Source: an uncultured Oceanobacillus sp. (GTDB lineage Bacteria; Bacillota; Bacilli; Bacillales; Amphibacillaceae). From it: a DNA stretch of 64,000 nucleotides. The DNA lies in contig CALKWU010000228.1 of the NCBI GenBank assembly GCA_938004015.1, positions 51,565-115,564 on the forward strand, in the 5' to 3' direction. The notes below the pieces were generated by a model, which saw only the letters and a program-made list of their open reading frames with translations, was not told where the DNA came from and ran no database searches. Position 1 is the first letter of the stretch; every line of letters begins with the position of its first letter. Shown in pieces: positions 1 to 8,748 of the stretch. Position numbers and translations under genes: made by a program.

Positions 1-1893
1 CATATCCGGACAGGAAACGACTGGAAGGATTGGCTGGATGAAGAGATCGACATCATCATCGAAGCGACGGGAGATCAAGCAGTGCTTGAAGACATCATTG
101 CCTCGAGACATAAAAAAACCGTCGTCGTGCCAGGTGAGGTAGCATCTATCATTTCCCAGTTGGTGGACGAAAAAGATGCACTAGTGGAACAACTGAAACA
201 ACAAAGTGATAATCAGGAATTGATTTTGAACCATATCCGTGACGGAATGATCGTGATCGATAAATATGAGACGATCCAGTTTGTCAACAAAACAGCGATG
301 GAGATTGTCGGCTTGCCTAAAGAACAAATCATCGGCCGACATATCGGGGACATCATCGAAAATTCGCGATTACCAGAAGTGCTGAAAACACAGAAGAAAG
401 AAATCAACAAAAAGTTTGTGTTGAATAACGGCAAGCAAATCGTCACATCACGCATTCCACTCATCAGTGAACAAGGGGATCTTGTTGGTGCGTTCACCGT
501 ATTCAAAGATATTACCGAAGTGGTGAAACTTGCAGAAGAAAATACGGATTTGATCGAAGTGAAAAACATGCTCGAAGCAATCATCAAATCCTCTGACGAA
601 GCGATCAGTGTAGTCGATGAGCATGGCAACGGAATATTGGTGAATCCGGCTTATACGAGGATTACCGGATTGTCGGAAGATGAAGTCATCGGCAAACCGG
701 CGACAGTGGATATTTACGAAGGGGAAAGCATGCACATGAAAGTGCTGCAAACCGGTAAAACGTACCGCGGAGTCAGAATGAAAGTGGGCAAATACAAAAA
801 AGAAGTTATTGTGAATGTAGCCCCGATCTTTGTGAAAGGGAAAATCCGTGGAAGTGTCGGTGTCCTTCATGATGTATCCGAAATTCAAGCTTTGACGGAG
901 GAGTTGAAACGTGCCAGGCAAATCATTCGGAGCTTGGAAGCAAAATACACCTTTGATGACATCTGCGGTTCATCACCGGAATTGCGTTTAGCTTTGGAAC
1001 AAGCGAAAGTGGGGGCAAAAACGCCTGCAACGGTTCTGCTCAGAGGCGAATCCGGAACGGGAAAAGAATTGTTCGCCCATGCGATCCATAATGAAAGTGA
1101 CCGCAAATACCATAAATTCATACGGGTGAATTGTGCGGCAATCAACGAAGAAATGTTGGAAATCGAGCTGTTCGGCTACGAATCGCCGGACGGGCGGGAA
1201 AATAAATTCGGTGTTTTTGAAGAAGCGAACCAAGGAAGTGTGTTTTTGGATGAGATCGGAGAGATGCCTCTAAGTACGCAAGCGAAATTGTTGCGGGTTT
1301 TGGAAGAAAAAGAAATTTTCCGAGTCGGGGGAAAAGAACCGATTCCTGTTGATGTGCGGATTATTGCAGCGACGAACAGGAATTTGGAAAAAGCCATCAG
1401 CACGGGAACGTTTCGCGAAGACCTTTATTATCGGTTGAACCGTTTACCGATTTTCATACCGCCTCTGAAAGAAAGACCGGCGGATATTCCTGAGTTGGCC
1501 AATCATTTGATTGAAAAGTTGAATAGTGATTACGGCAGGAATGTAAAAAGAATTAGCGAAGACGCATTGGAACTTCTGAAACAATATCATTGGCCGGGAA
1601 ATGTGCGTGAGTTGGAAAACATCATCGCCCGTGCAATGATTAATATGGAGATCAGCGAAGAGGAAATCAAAAAAACGTATTTGCCGAAACTCGACCGTCA
1701 TTCTGCCCATGAAAAAAATTCCCATCTTTTTTCCGAATGGGAATCCCTGACAGAAGCTGTGGAAAATTTCGAACGGGATTATATTTATAAAGTGTATGAA
1801 AAAAATGGATTCAACAAGACGAAAACCGCTCAAGCGTTGGACATTTCCATACGCAACTTGTATTATAAATTGGAAAAATACGATATCGATTAA
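1..1893 (+). CDS. bkdR: BkdR-type enhancer-binding regulator with PAS domains (5' end outside window)
   Basis: Transcriptional regulator of branched-chain 2-oxo acid catabolism by family and by position before bcd-lpdV-bkd. The frame is open from base 1, so the N-terminus lies upstream; 630 codons are visible. The order is the end of a Rossmann-like domain (DIIIEATGD), two PAS domains at about residues 70-170 and 185-285, an AAA+ domain with Walker A GESGTGKE (near 1045) and Walker B VFLDEIGEM (near 1237), and a C-terminal Fis-type helix-turn-helix (about 1800-1890). Oddity: after ELFGYE, where sigma-54 activators carry GAFTGA, the residues are SPDGRE (1183-1200). The core ATPase otherwise looks intact. 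Inference: it may not work through sigma-54, somewhat like TyrR-type regulators. Confidence 0.85.
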   Translation, partial: HIRTGNDWKDWLDEEIDIIIEATGDQAVLEDIIASRHKKTVVVPGEVASIISQLVDEKDALVEQLKQQSDNQELILNHIRDGMIVIDKYETIQFVNKTAMEIVGLPKEQIIGRHIGDIIENSRLPEVLKTQKKEINKKFVLNNGKQIVTSRIPLISEQGDLVGAFTVFKDITEVVKLAEENTDLIEVKNMLEAIIKSSDEAISVVDEHGNGILVNPAYTRITGLSEDEVIGKPATVDIYEGESMHMKVLQTGKTYRGVRMKVGKYKKEVIVNVAPIFVKGKIRGSVGVLHDVSEIQALTEELKRARQIIRSLEAKYTFDDICGSSPELRLALEQAKVGAKTPATVLLRGESGTGKELFAHAIHNESDRKYHKFIRVNCAAINEEMLEIELFGYESPDGRENKFGVFEEANQGSVFLDEIGEMPLSTQAKLLRVLEEKEIFRVGGKEPIPVDVRIIAATNRNLEKAISTGTFREDLYYRLNRLPIFIPPLKERPADIPELANHLIEKLNSDYGRNVKRISEDALELLKQYHWPGNVRELENIIARAMINMEISEEEIKKTYLPKLDRHSAHEKNSHLFSEWESLTEAVENFERDYIYKVYEKNGFNKTKTAQALDISIRNLYYKLEKYDID

Positions 1894-1911
1894 TTGGTAA
1901 TTCCACAAAAA

Positions 1912-1925
1912 GTAAAGCGCTTACA
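1912..1925. promoter_or_regulatory. Candidate CcpA (cre) site upstream of bcd
   Basis: The 14-mer GTAAAGCGCTTACA lies between bkdR and bcd, 28 bases before the bcd start. It matches the cre consensus except that the leading TG is replaced by GT. The GCGC core is symmetric. This is a pattern match only. Catabolite control of this operon would make sense, because bkd genes are used when better carbon sources are absent. Confidence 0.4.
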
Positions 1926-1953
1926 TTATATGAATAAAAGGGGAGGAATTGAA

Positions 1954-3048
1954 ATGGAAATCTTCAAGTATATGGAGAAATACAATTACGAACAAATGAC
2001 GATTTGTCAAGATGAGGCTTCCGGACTGAAGGCGATTATTGTCATTCATGACACGACGCTCGGTCCTGCTCTCGGAGGAGCACGGATGTGGACTTATGAT
2101 TCCGAAGATGAGGCGATTGAAGATGCTCTCCGACTTGCCAGGGGGATGACTTACAAAAATGCTGCGGCCGGCTTAGATCTCGGTGGCGGTAAAGCGGTGA
2201 TCATCGGTGACCCGCGAAAGGATAAAAATCCGGATATGTTCCGGGCATTTGGTCGTTTCGTCCAAGGTTTGGGAGGACGTTACATCACGGCGGAGGATGT
2301 TGGTACAACGACGGAAGATATGGACTTGATCCATTTGGAAACGGAGTATGTCACCGGTCTTTCTCCTACAACTCCGGGAGCTGCAGGTGATCCTTCACCA
2401 GTTACGGCTTATGGGATATATAAAGGGATGAAGGCGACAGCGAAAGAGGCGTTCGGAACGGATTCCTTGGAAGGGAAAACAGTCGCTGTCCAAGGGGTTG
2501 GAAATGTCGCTTATACATTATGTGAATATCTCCATAAGGAAGGTGCGGAATTGATCGTCACTGACATCAATGAGGATTCCGTCAAACGGGCTGTCGATGC
2601 ATTCGGTGCCAAAGCCGTCGATCCCGATGACATTTACGGCGTGGACTGCGATATTTTCGCACCATGTGCTTTAGGGGCGATCATCAATGACAAAACGATT
2701 CCGCAATTGAAAGCAAAAGCGATTGCAGGATCTGCCAACAACCAATTGGCGGAAGAAAGACATGGAGACATCTTACATGAAATGGGGATCGTCTATGCGC
2801 CTGATTATGTCATCAATGCAGGCGGTGTCATTAACGTTGCCGATGAACTGGCTGGGTATAATAAGGAAAGGGCATTGAAAAAAGTAGAAACGATCTATAC
2901 CAACTTGGAGCGGGTGTTCGAAATTTCGAAAATTGAAGGAATCCCGACATATGTTGCAGCTGACCGAATGGCGGAAGAACGGATTGAAGCGAAAAAGAAA
3001 TCGCGCAACCAATTTTTACTAAATGAACGTCATATTTTGAATCGCTGA
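1954..3048 (+). CDS. bcd: Leucine dehydrogenase
   Basis: NAD-dependent oxidative deamination of leucine, valine and isoleucine to 2-oxo acids, the first step feeding the downstream dehydrogenase complex. It has 364 residues, the normal family length. The glycine-rich substrate/catalytic segment [10 protein letters not shown] and the lysine in MTYKNAAAG are present, and VQGVGNVA forms the dinucleotide-binding turn. The start at 1954 (MEIFKYMEK) is set by GGGGAGG at 1940-1946; the frame is open further upstream, but those starts lack a Shine-Dalgarno sequence. In B. subtilis ptb precedes bcd and buk follows it; neither is here. lpdV starts 28 bases downstream. Confidence 0.95.
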   Translation: MEIFKYMEKYNYEQMTICQDEASGLKAIIVIHDTTLGPALGGARMWTYDSEDEAIEDALRLARGMTYKNAAAGLDLGGGKAVIIGDPRKDKNPDMFRAFGRFVQGLGGRYITAEDVGTTTEDMDLIHLETEYVTGLSPTTPGAAGDPSPVTAYGIYKGMKATAKEAFGTDSLEGKTVAVQGVGNVAYTLCEYLHKEGAELIVTDINEDSVKRAVDAFGAKAVDPDDIYGVDCDIFAPCALGAIINDKTIPQLKAKAIAGSANNQLAEERHGDILHEMGIVYAPDYVINAGGVINVADELAGYNKERALKKVETIYTNLERVFEISKIEGIPTYVAADRMAEERIEAKKKSRNQFLLNERHILNR

Positions 3049-3076
3049 AATGTAGGGCAGGAAAGGAGGGGTTTTG

Positions 3077-4498
3077 ATGGCAGAGGAATATGATCTCGTT
3101 ATTTTAGGTGGTGGACCGGGAGGATATGTAGCGGCAATCCGTGCTTCCCAACTTGGCTTGAAAACGGCGATTGTTGAAAAAGATAAACTTGGAGGGACGT
3201 GTCTCCACCGGGGCTGCATCCCTTCGAAAGCACTTTTGAGAAGTGCGGAAGTTTACCGACAAACGAAAGCAGCGGATGATTACGGAATCGAGACGGATCA
3301 TACGACGCTCAACTTCGGGAAAGTGATTGCCAGGAAAAATGATATTGTCGAGAAACTCCATCTTGGTGTGAAAACTTTGATGAAAAAAGGGAAAATCCAT
3401 GTGTATGAAGGATTTGGAAGAATTCTCGGACCAAGCATTTTTTCGCCTATGCCCGGAACGATTTCCATCGAGCATGATGATGGTTCGGAAAATACGATGT
3501 TAACACCGAAAAATGTCATCATCGCTACGGGATCCAGCCCGCGTCCTTTGAAAAACTTGGAATTTGACGGAGAACATGTTTTATCTTCCGACCATGCGTT
3601 GGAAATGGAGGAATTACCTGACTCCATTTTGATTGTAGGTGGAGGGGTCATCGGCATCGAGTGGGCGTCCATGCTCAGTGATTTCGATGTTGATGTGACC
3701 GTCATTGAATACGGAAAGCGAATTTTACCTTCGGAAGATAAAGATATAGCCAGAGAAATGGAACGTCAGTTGAAGAAAAAAGGGATCAAGTTCGTCAAAA
3801 ATGCCAATGTGCTGGGGGAAACGTTGGAAATCGCCGATGGTGTCACCATCCAAGCGGAGGTGAAAGGGGATAAAAAGACGTTTCACGGTGAGAAACTGCT
3901 CGTTTCCGTCGGACGCACGGCCAATGTGACAAATATCGGCTTGGAAAACACGGATATACAGTTGGACAATGGAGTAATTCAAACAAACGAATTCCTACAG
4001 ACGAAAGAATCGCACATATACGCAATTGGAGATTGTGTCGGGGGAATGCAATTGGCACATGTTGCATCCCATGAAGGGATCATCGCGGTCGAGCATCTCG
4101 CAGGAAAAAATCCGTTTCCTTTAGATGACAAAACGGTTCCCCGTTGCGTTTATTCCAATCCGGAAGCGGCAAGTGTCGGACTTACTGAGGAAGAGGCAAG
4201 AGAACAAGGGTTTGATGTAAAAGTAGGCAAGTTCCCATTCCAAGCTGTTGGAAAAGCGCTTGTTTACGGAGAAGCCGGCGGATTCGTGAAGGTAATCGGC
4301 GACAAGGAATCAGAGGATGTGTTAGGTATGCACATGATTGGACCAGGTGTCACGGATATGATAGCCGAAGCGAGTTTGGCGAAAGTCCTCGATGCGACAC
4401 CTTGGGAGATTGCTTATACCGTGCATCCTCATCCGACATTATCCGAAGCGATATCCGAAGCAGCTTTGGCTGTTGATGGATTGCAAATCCATGGATAG
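3077..4498 (+). CDS. lpdV: Dihydrolipoyl dehydrogenase, E3 of the branched-chain 2-oxo acid dehydrogenase complex
   Basis: Cytoplasmic flavoenzyme that reoxidises dihydrolipoamide on the E2 subunit. The N-terminal FAD motif is GGGPGGYVAA, the redox disulfide is Cys42/Cys47 in GGTCLHRGCIPS, a second Rossmann motif GGGVIGIEWA binds NAD, and the C-terminal His452-Glu457 pair lies in HPHPTLSE. The length is 473 residues. AAAGGAGGGG at 3062-3071 fixes the ATG at 3077. It sits inside the bkd operon, which distinguishes it from the pyruvate or 2-oxoglutarate complex E3. Confidence 0.93.
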   Translation: MAEEYDLVILGGGPGGYVAAIRASQLGLKTAIVEKDKLGGTCLHRGCIPSKALLRSAEVYRQTKAADDYGIETDHTTLNFGKVIARKNDIVEKLHLGVKTLMKKGKIHVYEGFGRILGPSIFSPMPGTISIEHDDGSENTMLTPKNVIIATGSSPRPLKNLEFDGEHVLSSDHALEMEELPDSILIVGGGVIGIEWASMLSDFDVDVTVIEYGKRILPSEDKDIAREMERQLKKKGIKFVKNANVLGETLEIADGVTIQAEVKGDKKTFHGEKLLVSVGRTANVTNIGLENTDIQLDNGVIQTNEFLQTKESHIYAIGDCVGGMQLAHVASHEGIIAVEHLAGKNPFPLDDKTVPRCVYSNPEAASVGLTEEEAREQGFDVKVGKFPFQAVGKALVYGEAGGFVKVIGDKESEDVLGMHMIGPGVTDMIAEASLAKVLDATPWEIAYTVHPHPTLSEAISEAALAVDGLQIHG

Positions 4499-4528
4499 AG
4501 AACAAATGTTTGAAGGAGTGAAGGAATC

Positions 4529-5521
4529 GTGAGTGTAAAGCGTCATGAAGAAGTTGGTTTAACGGATGAACAAGTGATGGAGATGTATAAAACGATGCTC
4601 CTTGCCCGAAAAATTGATGAACGGATGTGGTTGTTGAACCGGGCGGGAAAAATCCCTTTCGTCATTTCTTGCCAAGGTCAGGAAGCGGCACAAGTAGGGG
4701 CAGCTTTTGCCTTGGACAGGGAGAAAGATTGGACGGCACCATACTACCGGGACATTGGTGTTGTTTTAGCCTTCGGTATGACACCTAAGGATTTGATGCT
4801 TTCGGCATTTGCAAAAATGGAAGATCCGAATTCGGGCGGAAGACAAATGCCGGGACATTTCGGTCAGAAAAAGAATCGGATCCTCACCGGTTCCTCCCCG
4901 GTAGCGACCCAAGTACCCCATGCGGTTGGGGTTGCTTTGGCTGGAAAAATGGAGAAAAAAGAATTCGTTTCCTTTGTGACCTTAGGGGACGGTTCGACAA
5001 ACCAAGGAGATTTCCATGAGGGGTTGAACTTTGCCGGCGTCCATAAACTGCCGGTCATTACGATGGTGGAAAATAATAAATATGCCATTTCCGTTCCATA
5101 CAATCTCCAAGTCGCCAGTGAAAACATATCGATCCGGGCTAAAAGTTATGGCATGCACGGAGTGACTGTAGACGGGAATGACCCGATCGCTGTTTATGAA
5201 GCGGTCAAAGAAGCAAGAGAACGAGCATTGAATGGCGACGGACCATCTTTGATTGAAGCTGTCACGAATCGGCTCACATCCCATTCAAGTGATGATGATG
5301 ACCGGGCATATAGGGAACGGGAAGAAATAGAAGAAGCGAAAAAACACGACTGTATCCCGACATTCTCCAACTATTTGAAGGAAACAGGTGTACTTACGGA
5401 AGAAAAAGAAAAGGAATTGCTTGATGAAGTTCAGCAAATCGTCGATGAAGCGACCGATTATGCGGAGAAAGCACCGTACGCGGAACCAGAACATGCTTTA
5501 CGCTACGTTTACGAAGAATAG
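4529..5521 (+). CDS. bkdAA: Branched-chain 2-oxo acid dehydrogenase E1 alpha subunit
   Basis: Thiamine-diphosphate-dependent decarboxylation of branched 2-oxo acids, as a heterotetramer with BkdAB. It has 330 residues. The thiamine diphosphate/magnesium motif begins GDGSTNQGDFHEG and ends at about VENNKYAIS. The start is GTG at 4529, preceded by AAGGAG at 4513-4518. The gene ends one base before the ribosome-binding site of bkdAB, so the two subunits are probably translated from one message. Confidence 0.94.
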   Translation: MSVKRHEEVGLTDEQVMEMYKTMLLARKIDERMWLLNRAGKIPFVISCQGQEAAQVGAAFALDREKDWTAPYYRDIGVVLAFGMTPKDLMLSAFAKMEDPNSGGRQMPGHFGQKKNRILTGSSPVATQVPHAVGVALAGKMEKKEFVSFVTLGDGSTNQGDFHEGLNFAGVHKLPVITMVENNKYAISVPYNLQVASENISIRAKSYGMHGVTVDGNDPIAVYEAVKEARERALNGDGPSLIEAVTNRLTSHSSDDDDRAYREREEIEEAKKHDCIPTFSNYLKETGVLTEEKEKELLDEVQQIVDEATDYAEKAPYAEPEHALRYVYEE

Positions 5522-5536
5522 GAGGGGGAATTTCCA

Positions 5537-6520
5537 ATGGCAATTATGTCTTATATTCAAGCAGTGACGACTGCACTGCGGGAAGAAATGCTCCGGGATG
5601 AAAAAGTTTTCATCCTCGGTGAAGATGTGGGAAAAAAAGGTGGTGTTTTCAAAGCGACAGAAGGATTATATGAAGAGTTCGGAGCAGAAAGGGTTTTGGA
5701 TACACCGCTTTCTGAATCGGCCATTGCCGGAGTTGGCATTGGCGCCGCTATGTATGGAATGCGCCCGGTAGCGGAAATGCAGTTTGCCGATTTCATCATG
5801 CCTGCCGTCAACCAGATTATTTCCGAGGCGGCAAGGATCCGTTATCGTTCCAACAACGATTGGAATGCTCCAATCACTATACGGGCGCCTTATGGAGGCG
5901 GGGTTCATGGAGCTCTTTACCACTCCCAATCGGTGGAAGCCGTATTTGCCAACCAGCCTGGTTTGAAAATTGTGATGCCATCCACTCCTTATGATGTGAA
6001 GGGACTGTTGAAGGCTGCTATCCGCGATAATGACCCGGTATTGTTTTTCGAGCATAAGCGGGCATACCGGCTCATTAAAGGGGAAGTTCCAGAAGACGAT
6101 TATGTGCTACCAATCGGAAAAGCTGATGTGAAACGGGAAGGAGACGATATCACCGTCATTACGTACGGTTTATGCGTCCATTTCGCTCTGCAAGCTGCTG
6201 AAAAACTTGCAGAAGAGGGAATTGAAGCCCATATTCTGGATTTGCGCACCGTTTATCCACTTGACCAAGAATCGATCATTGAAGCTGCAAGTAAAACCGG
6301 AAAAGTGCTCTTGGTCACAGAAGACAATAAAGAAGGAAGCGTCGTGAGCGAAGTGGCGGCGATTATTTCGGAACATTGTTTATTTGATTTGGATGCACCG
6401 ATCATGCGTCTTGCAGGACCGGATGTACCGGCCATGCCTTTTGCGCCGACAATGGAGAAATACTTCATGATGAATCCGGAAAAAATCGAAAAAGCAATGC
6501 GTGATTTGGCGGAATTTTAA
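5537..6520 (+). CDS. bkdAB: Branched-chain 2-oxo acid dehydrogenase E1 beta subunit
   Basis: Partner of BkdAA; transketolase-like beta chain that completes the thiamine active site and binds E2. It has 327 residues and the family pattern GEDVGKKGGVFKAT near the N-terminus, the RAPYGGG segment and the C-terminal transketolase domain (TEDNKEGSVVSEV). GGAGGGGG at 5521-5528 overlaps the end of bkdAA and sets the ATG at 5537. Seventeen bases separate it from bkdB. Confidence 0.94.
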   Translation: MAIMSYIQAVTTALREEMLRDEKVFILGEDVGKKGGVFKATEGLYEEFGAERVLDTPLSESAIAGVGIGAAMYGMRPVAEMQFADFIMPAVNQIISEAARIRYRSNNDWNAPITIRAPYGGGVHGALYHSQSVEAVFANQPGLKIVMPSTPYDVKGLLKAAIRDNDPVLFFEHKRAYRLIKGEVPEDDYVLPIGKADVKREGDDITVITYGLCVHFALQAAEKLAEEGIEAHILDLRTVYPLDQESIIEAASKTGKVLLVTEDNKEGSVVSEVAAIISEHCLFDLDAPIMRLAGPDVPAMPFAPTMEKYFMMNPEKIEKAMRDLAEF

Positions 6521-6537
6521 GCAAGAGGAGGATGAAG

Positions 6538-7788
6538 ATGGCTTTGGAAAAGATAACGATGCCTCAACTCGGTGAAAGTGTCACCGAGGGCACGATTACG
6601 ACCTGGCTTGTTAAACCTGGGGATAAAGTGAATAAATACGACCCGATCGCTGAAGTGATGACGGACAAAGTGAATGCGGAAGTGCCTTCTTCTTTTTCAG
6701 GAACGATTACAGAGTTAATTGCCGAGGAAGGGGAGACAATTGCAGTCGGCGAAGTGATGTGTCATATTGAAACAGATGAAGCGGCGAGCGAAAAGCCTGC
6801 TGCTGTTTCAACCGGCGAGGAAAAAGGAAGCGTTGAACCTGTTAGAGAGAAAAAAGATCAATCGATGAAGAAGAGGTATTCTCCGGCGGTTTTGCGTCTT
6901 GCTCAAGAACATGACATCAATTTGGAACTCGTGGAAGGAACCGGACGTGGTGGACGGATTACGAGAAAAGATATTGAAAAATTGATTGCTTCCGGAGAAA
7001 TTCCAAAAGAAGAAACAGATGCAGCGGAAAAACCGAAACCGGGAGTTGAAAAGAAACGGGAAAGCTTCACGGAAGTTCCGGTAGCAACTGGGGACGTGGA
7101 AATTCCTGTTACTGGCGTCCGGAAAGCGATCGCCGATAAAATGGTCACTTCCGTTACGGAGATCCCTCACGCATGGATGACGATTGAAGTCGACGTGACG
7201 GATTTGGTCCGGTACCGTCATTCAGTGAAAGATACGTTCAAGAAACAAGAAGGCTATAACTTGACCTATTTCGCTTTTTTCGTAAAAGCCGTTGCCCAAG
7301 CCTTGAAAGAATTTCCACAGCTGAACAGCACGTGGGCAGGCGATAAAATCATCCAAAGGAAAGACATCAACATCTCCATCGCTGTTGCTAGCGACGAAGA
7401 ATTGTTTGTCCCAGTCATTAAACATGCCGATGAAAAATCGATCAAAGGAATCGCTCGTGAAATAAATGAGTTAGCGGAAAAGGCTAGAAGCGGAAAACTT
7501 ACTGCCGATGACATGAGCGGTGGAACCTTTACGGTGAACAATACCGGTTCTTTCGGTTCCGTCCAGTCGATGGGAATCATCAATCATCCACAAGCAGCAA
7601 TTTTACAAGTGGAGTCGATCGTCAAACGTCCAGTCATCATCGACGATATGTTAGCGGCAAGGGATATGGTGAATCTGTGCTTATCTTTAGATCACCGTAT
7701 TTTGGACGGCCTCATTTGCGGGAAATTCCTGAATCGTGTAAAAGAAATCTTGGAAAACACGAACGAAGAAACGACTTCGATTTATTGA
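6538..7788 (+). CDS. bkdB: Dihydrolipoyl acyltransferase E2 of the branched-chain 2-oxo acid dehydrogenase complex
   Basis: Core of the complex; transfers the acyl group from lipoamide to CoA, giving isobutyryl-, isovaleryl- and 2-methylbutyryl-CoA. The N-terminal lipoyl domain carries the modified lysine Lys44 in VMTDKVNAE. A peripheral-subunit-binding domain follows (YSPAVLRLAQEH to ITRKDIEKL), then a charged linker and the catalytic domain with His386-Asp390 in HRILDG. The ATG at 6538 is preferred over 6532 because GAGGAGG (6525-6531) abuts the earlier one. It is the last gene of the bkd operon. Confidence 0.94.
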   Translation: MALEKITMPQLGESVTEGTITTWLVKPGDKVNKYDPIAEVMTDKVNAEVPSSFSGTITELIAEEGETIAVGEVMCHIETDEAASEKPAAVSTGEEKGSVEPVREKKDQSMKKRYSPAVLRLAQEHDINLELVEGTGRGGRITRKDIEKLIASGEIPKEETDAAEKPKPGVEKKRESFTEVPVATGDVEIPVTGVRKAIADKMVTSVTEIPHAWMTIEVDVTDLVRYRHSVKDTFKKQEGYNLTYFAFFVKAVAQALKEFPQLNSTWAGDKIIQRKDINISIAVASDEELFVPVIKHADEKSIKGIAREINELAEKARSGKLTADDMSGGTFTVNNTGSFGSVQSMGIINHPQAAILQVESIVKRPVIIDDMLAARDMVNLCLSLDHRILDGLICGKFLNRVKEILENTNEETTSIY

Positions 7789-7822
7789 AAAAATTTTATC
7801 AGATTGTGGGTGGATGTGAAAG

Positions 7823-7848
7823 CCCGCTCCACAAATGGACGGAGCGGG
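7823..7848 (+). terminator. Hairpin after bkdB, without a U-tract
   Basis: Perfect 8-bp stem CCCGCTCC/GGAGCGGG with a 10-base loop, 35 bases after the bkdB stop. No T-run follows, so it is not a classical intrinsic terminator. It may protect the 3' end of the message. Confidence 0.4.
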
Positions 7849-7892
7849 TAACCAGTTGCTTGATTTCCGGCAAGTGAAAAACCTTTATATGA

Positions 7893-7922
7893 TTGAAAAG
7901 ACGATTACATTGAAATTATGTT
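7893..7922 (+). promoter_or_regulatory. Candidate SigA promoter for brxB
   Basis: TTGAAA at 7893-7898 and TATGTT at 7917-7922, separated by 18 bases, upstream of brxB. The -10 box is imperfect. Its last bases overlap the left arm of the dyad at 7921-7948. Confidence 0.4.
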
Positions 7923-7948
7923 CATTAATTGATAAGCTAATTAATGAA
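7921..7948. repeat. Perfect 10-bp inverted repeat in the brxB leader
   Basis: TTCATTAATT and AATTAATGAA are exact reverse complements around the 8-base centre GATAAGCT. The dyad lies between the promoter candidate and the brxB ribosome-binding site (GGAAAGGAG, about 7968). Its size and position suit a repressor operator; it is too AT-rich to form a very stable RNA hairpin. Confidence 0.6.
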
Positions 7949-7984
7949 TTTTGAAATATTTTATTCCGGAAAGGAGAAACTGCG

Positions 7985-8416
7985 ATGGATTTCAACTTGT
8001 TTATGCAAGATATCGTTGAAGCCGCCCGTAAAGATATAACAGAAGCAGGTTATGAAGAACTGCGGACACCTGAAGAAGTAGATGAGGCGTTCAAACGGAA
8101 AGGGACAACCCTCGTCATGATCAACTCGACTTGTGGTTGTGCCGGTGGAGTCGCTCGTCCGGCAGCAGCGAATTCCATCCACTATGATAAACGTCCAGAT
8201 CATTTAGTGACAGTGTTTGCAGGCCAGGACCGTGAAGCAACGGAAAGAGCAAGAGAATATTTTGAGGGATACCCTCCGTCTTCCCCATCTTTCGCTTTGT
8301 TGAAAGACGGAAAAATCGTTACGATGATCGAGCGGCATGATATAGAAGGCTACAGTCCGATGGAAGTGACGAATAAATTGCAGAAAATTTATGATGAATA
8401 TTGTGATGAAGTCTGA
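7985..8416 (+). CDS. brxB: Bacilliredoxin BrxB
   Basis: Thioredoxin-like protein that removes bacillithiol from S-bacillithiolated proteins. It has 143 residues with the hallmark CGC motif, Cys50-Gly-Cys52 in [10 protein letters not shown], and the family ending [22 protein letters not shown] sets the start. The enzyme that would re-reduce this pathway, bacilliredoxin reductase, is encoded in the same window at 55878-56867, so the organism probably makes bacillithiol. Confidence 0.93.
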   Translation: MDFNLFMQDIVEAARKDITEAGYEELRTPEEVDEAFKRKGTTLVMINSTCGCAGGVARPAAANSIHYDKRPDHLVTVFAGQDREATERAREYFEGYPPSSPSFALLKDGKIVTMIERHDIEGYSPMEVTNKLQKIYDEYCDEV

Positions 8417-8428
8417 TCAAAACAAATA

Positions 8429-8459
8429 GAGACTGACTTGTTTGGTCAGTCTCCTTTTT
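8429..8459 (+). terminator. Intrinsic terminator after brxB
   Basis: 9-bp perfect stem GAGACTGAC/GTCAGTCTC, 7-base loop, then CTTTTTA. It ends the brxB message. The convergent miniprotein gene on the other strand stops 51 bases further on. Confidence 0.85.
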
Positions 8460-8509
8460 ACATATACATAAATCTATATGATCCTTGAATGGATGAAACG
8501 CAATAAGGG

Positions 8510-8635
8510 CTAGATAAAGAGGGCCAAACCATATGTAAAAACTGATAACAGCATGAGAATAATCATAATATAAATAATGATTTTCGTACGGCGTTCCCTT
8601 TTTGATTTTCTCTTACTATAAGACTGTTTTGACAT
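8510..8635 (-). CDS. Prli42-like single-pass membrane miniprotein
   Basis: A 41-residue frame on the minus strand with an excellent ribosome-binding site (AGGAGG at 8645-8650, 9 bases before the ATG). The N-terminus is very basic ([11 protein letters not shown]), followed by one hydrophobic helix of about 20 residues ending in GLALFI. The layout of basic N-terminus, helix with an M-L-x-S pattern and a C-terminal G-x-A-x-F resembles Prli42, the membrane anchor of the stressosome described in Listeria. The resemblance is by eye; other short membrane proteins share this shape. Confidence 0.6.
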   Translation of the reverse strand: MSKQSYSKRKSKRERRTKIIIYIMIILMLLSVFTYGLALFI

Positions 8636-8748
8636 TCGTTGCGACCTCCTTATCGATAGTGCTACTCATCCTATTTTACCGTGAAATGCCGGATAGGACA
8701 AGTAGAATTCATTGCAATCCAGGAGATGTTCAGTTTGGGGGGATGGAA

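Noticed and set aside
1894..1953. Possible sigma-54 -24/-12 promoter before bcd (TTGGTA at 1894)
   Set aside because: GG at 1896-1897 is followed ten bases on by AA, not GC; no other GG-N10-GC pair occurs in the interval.
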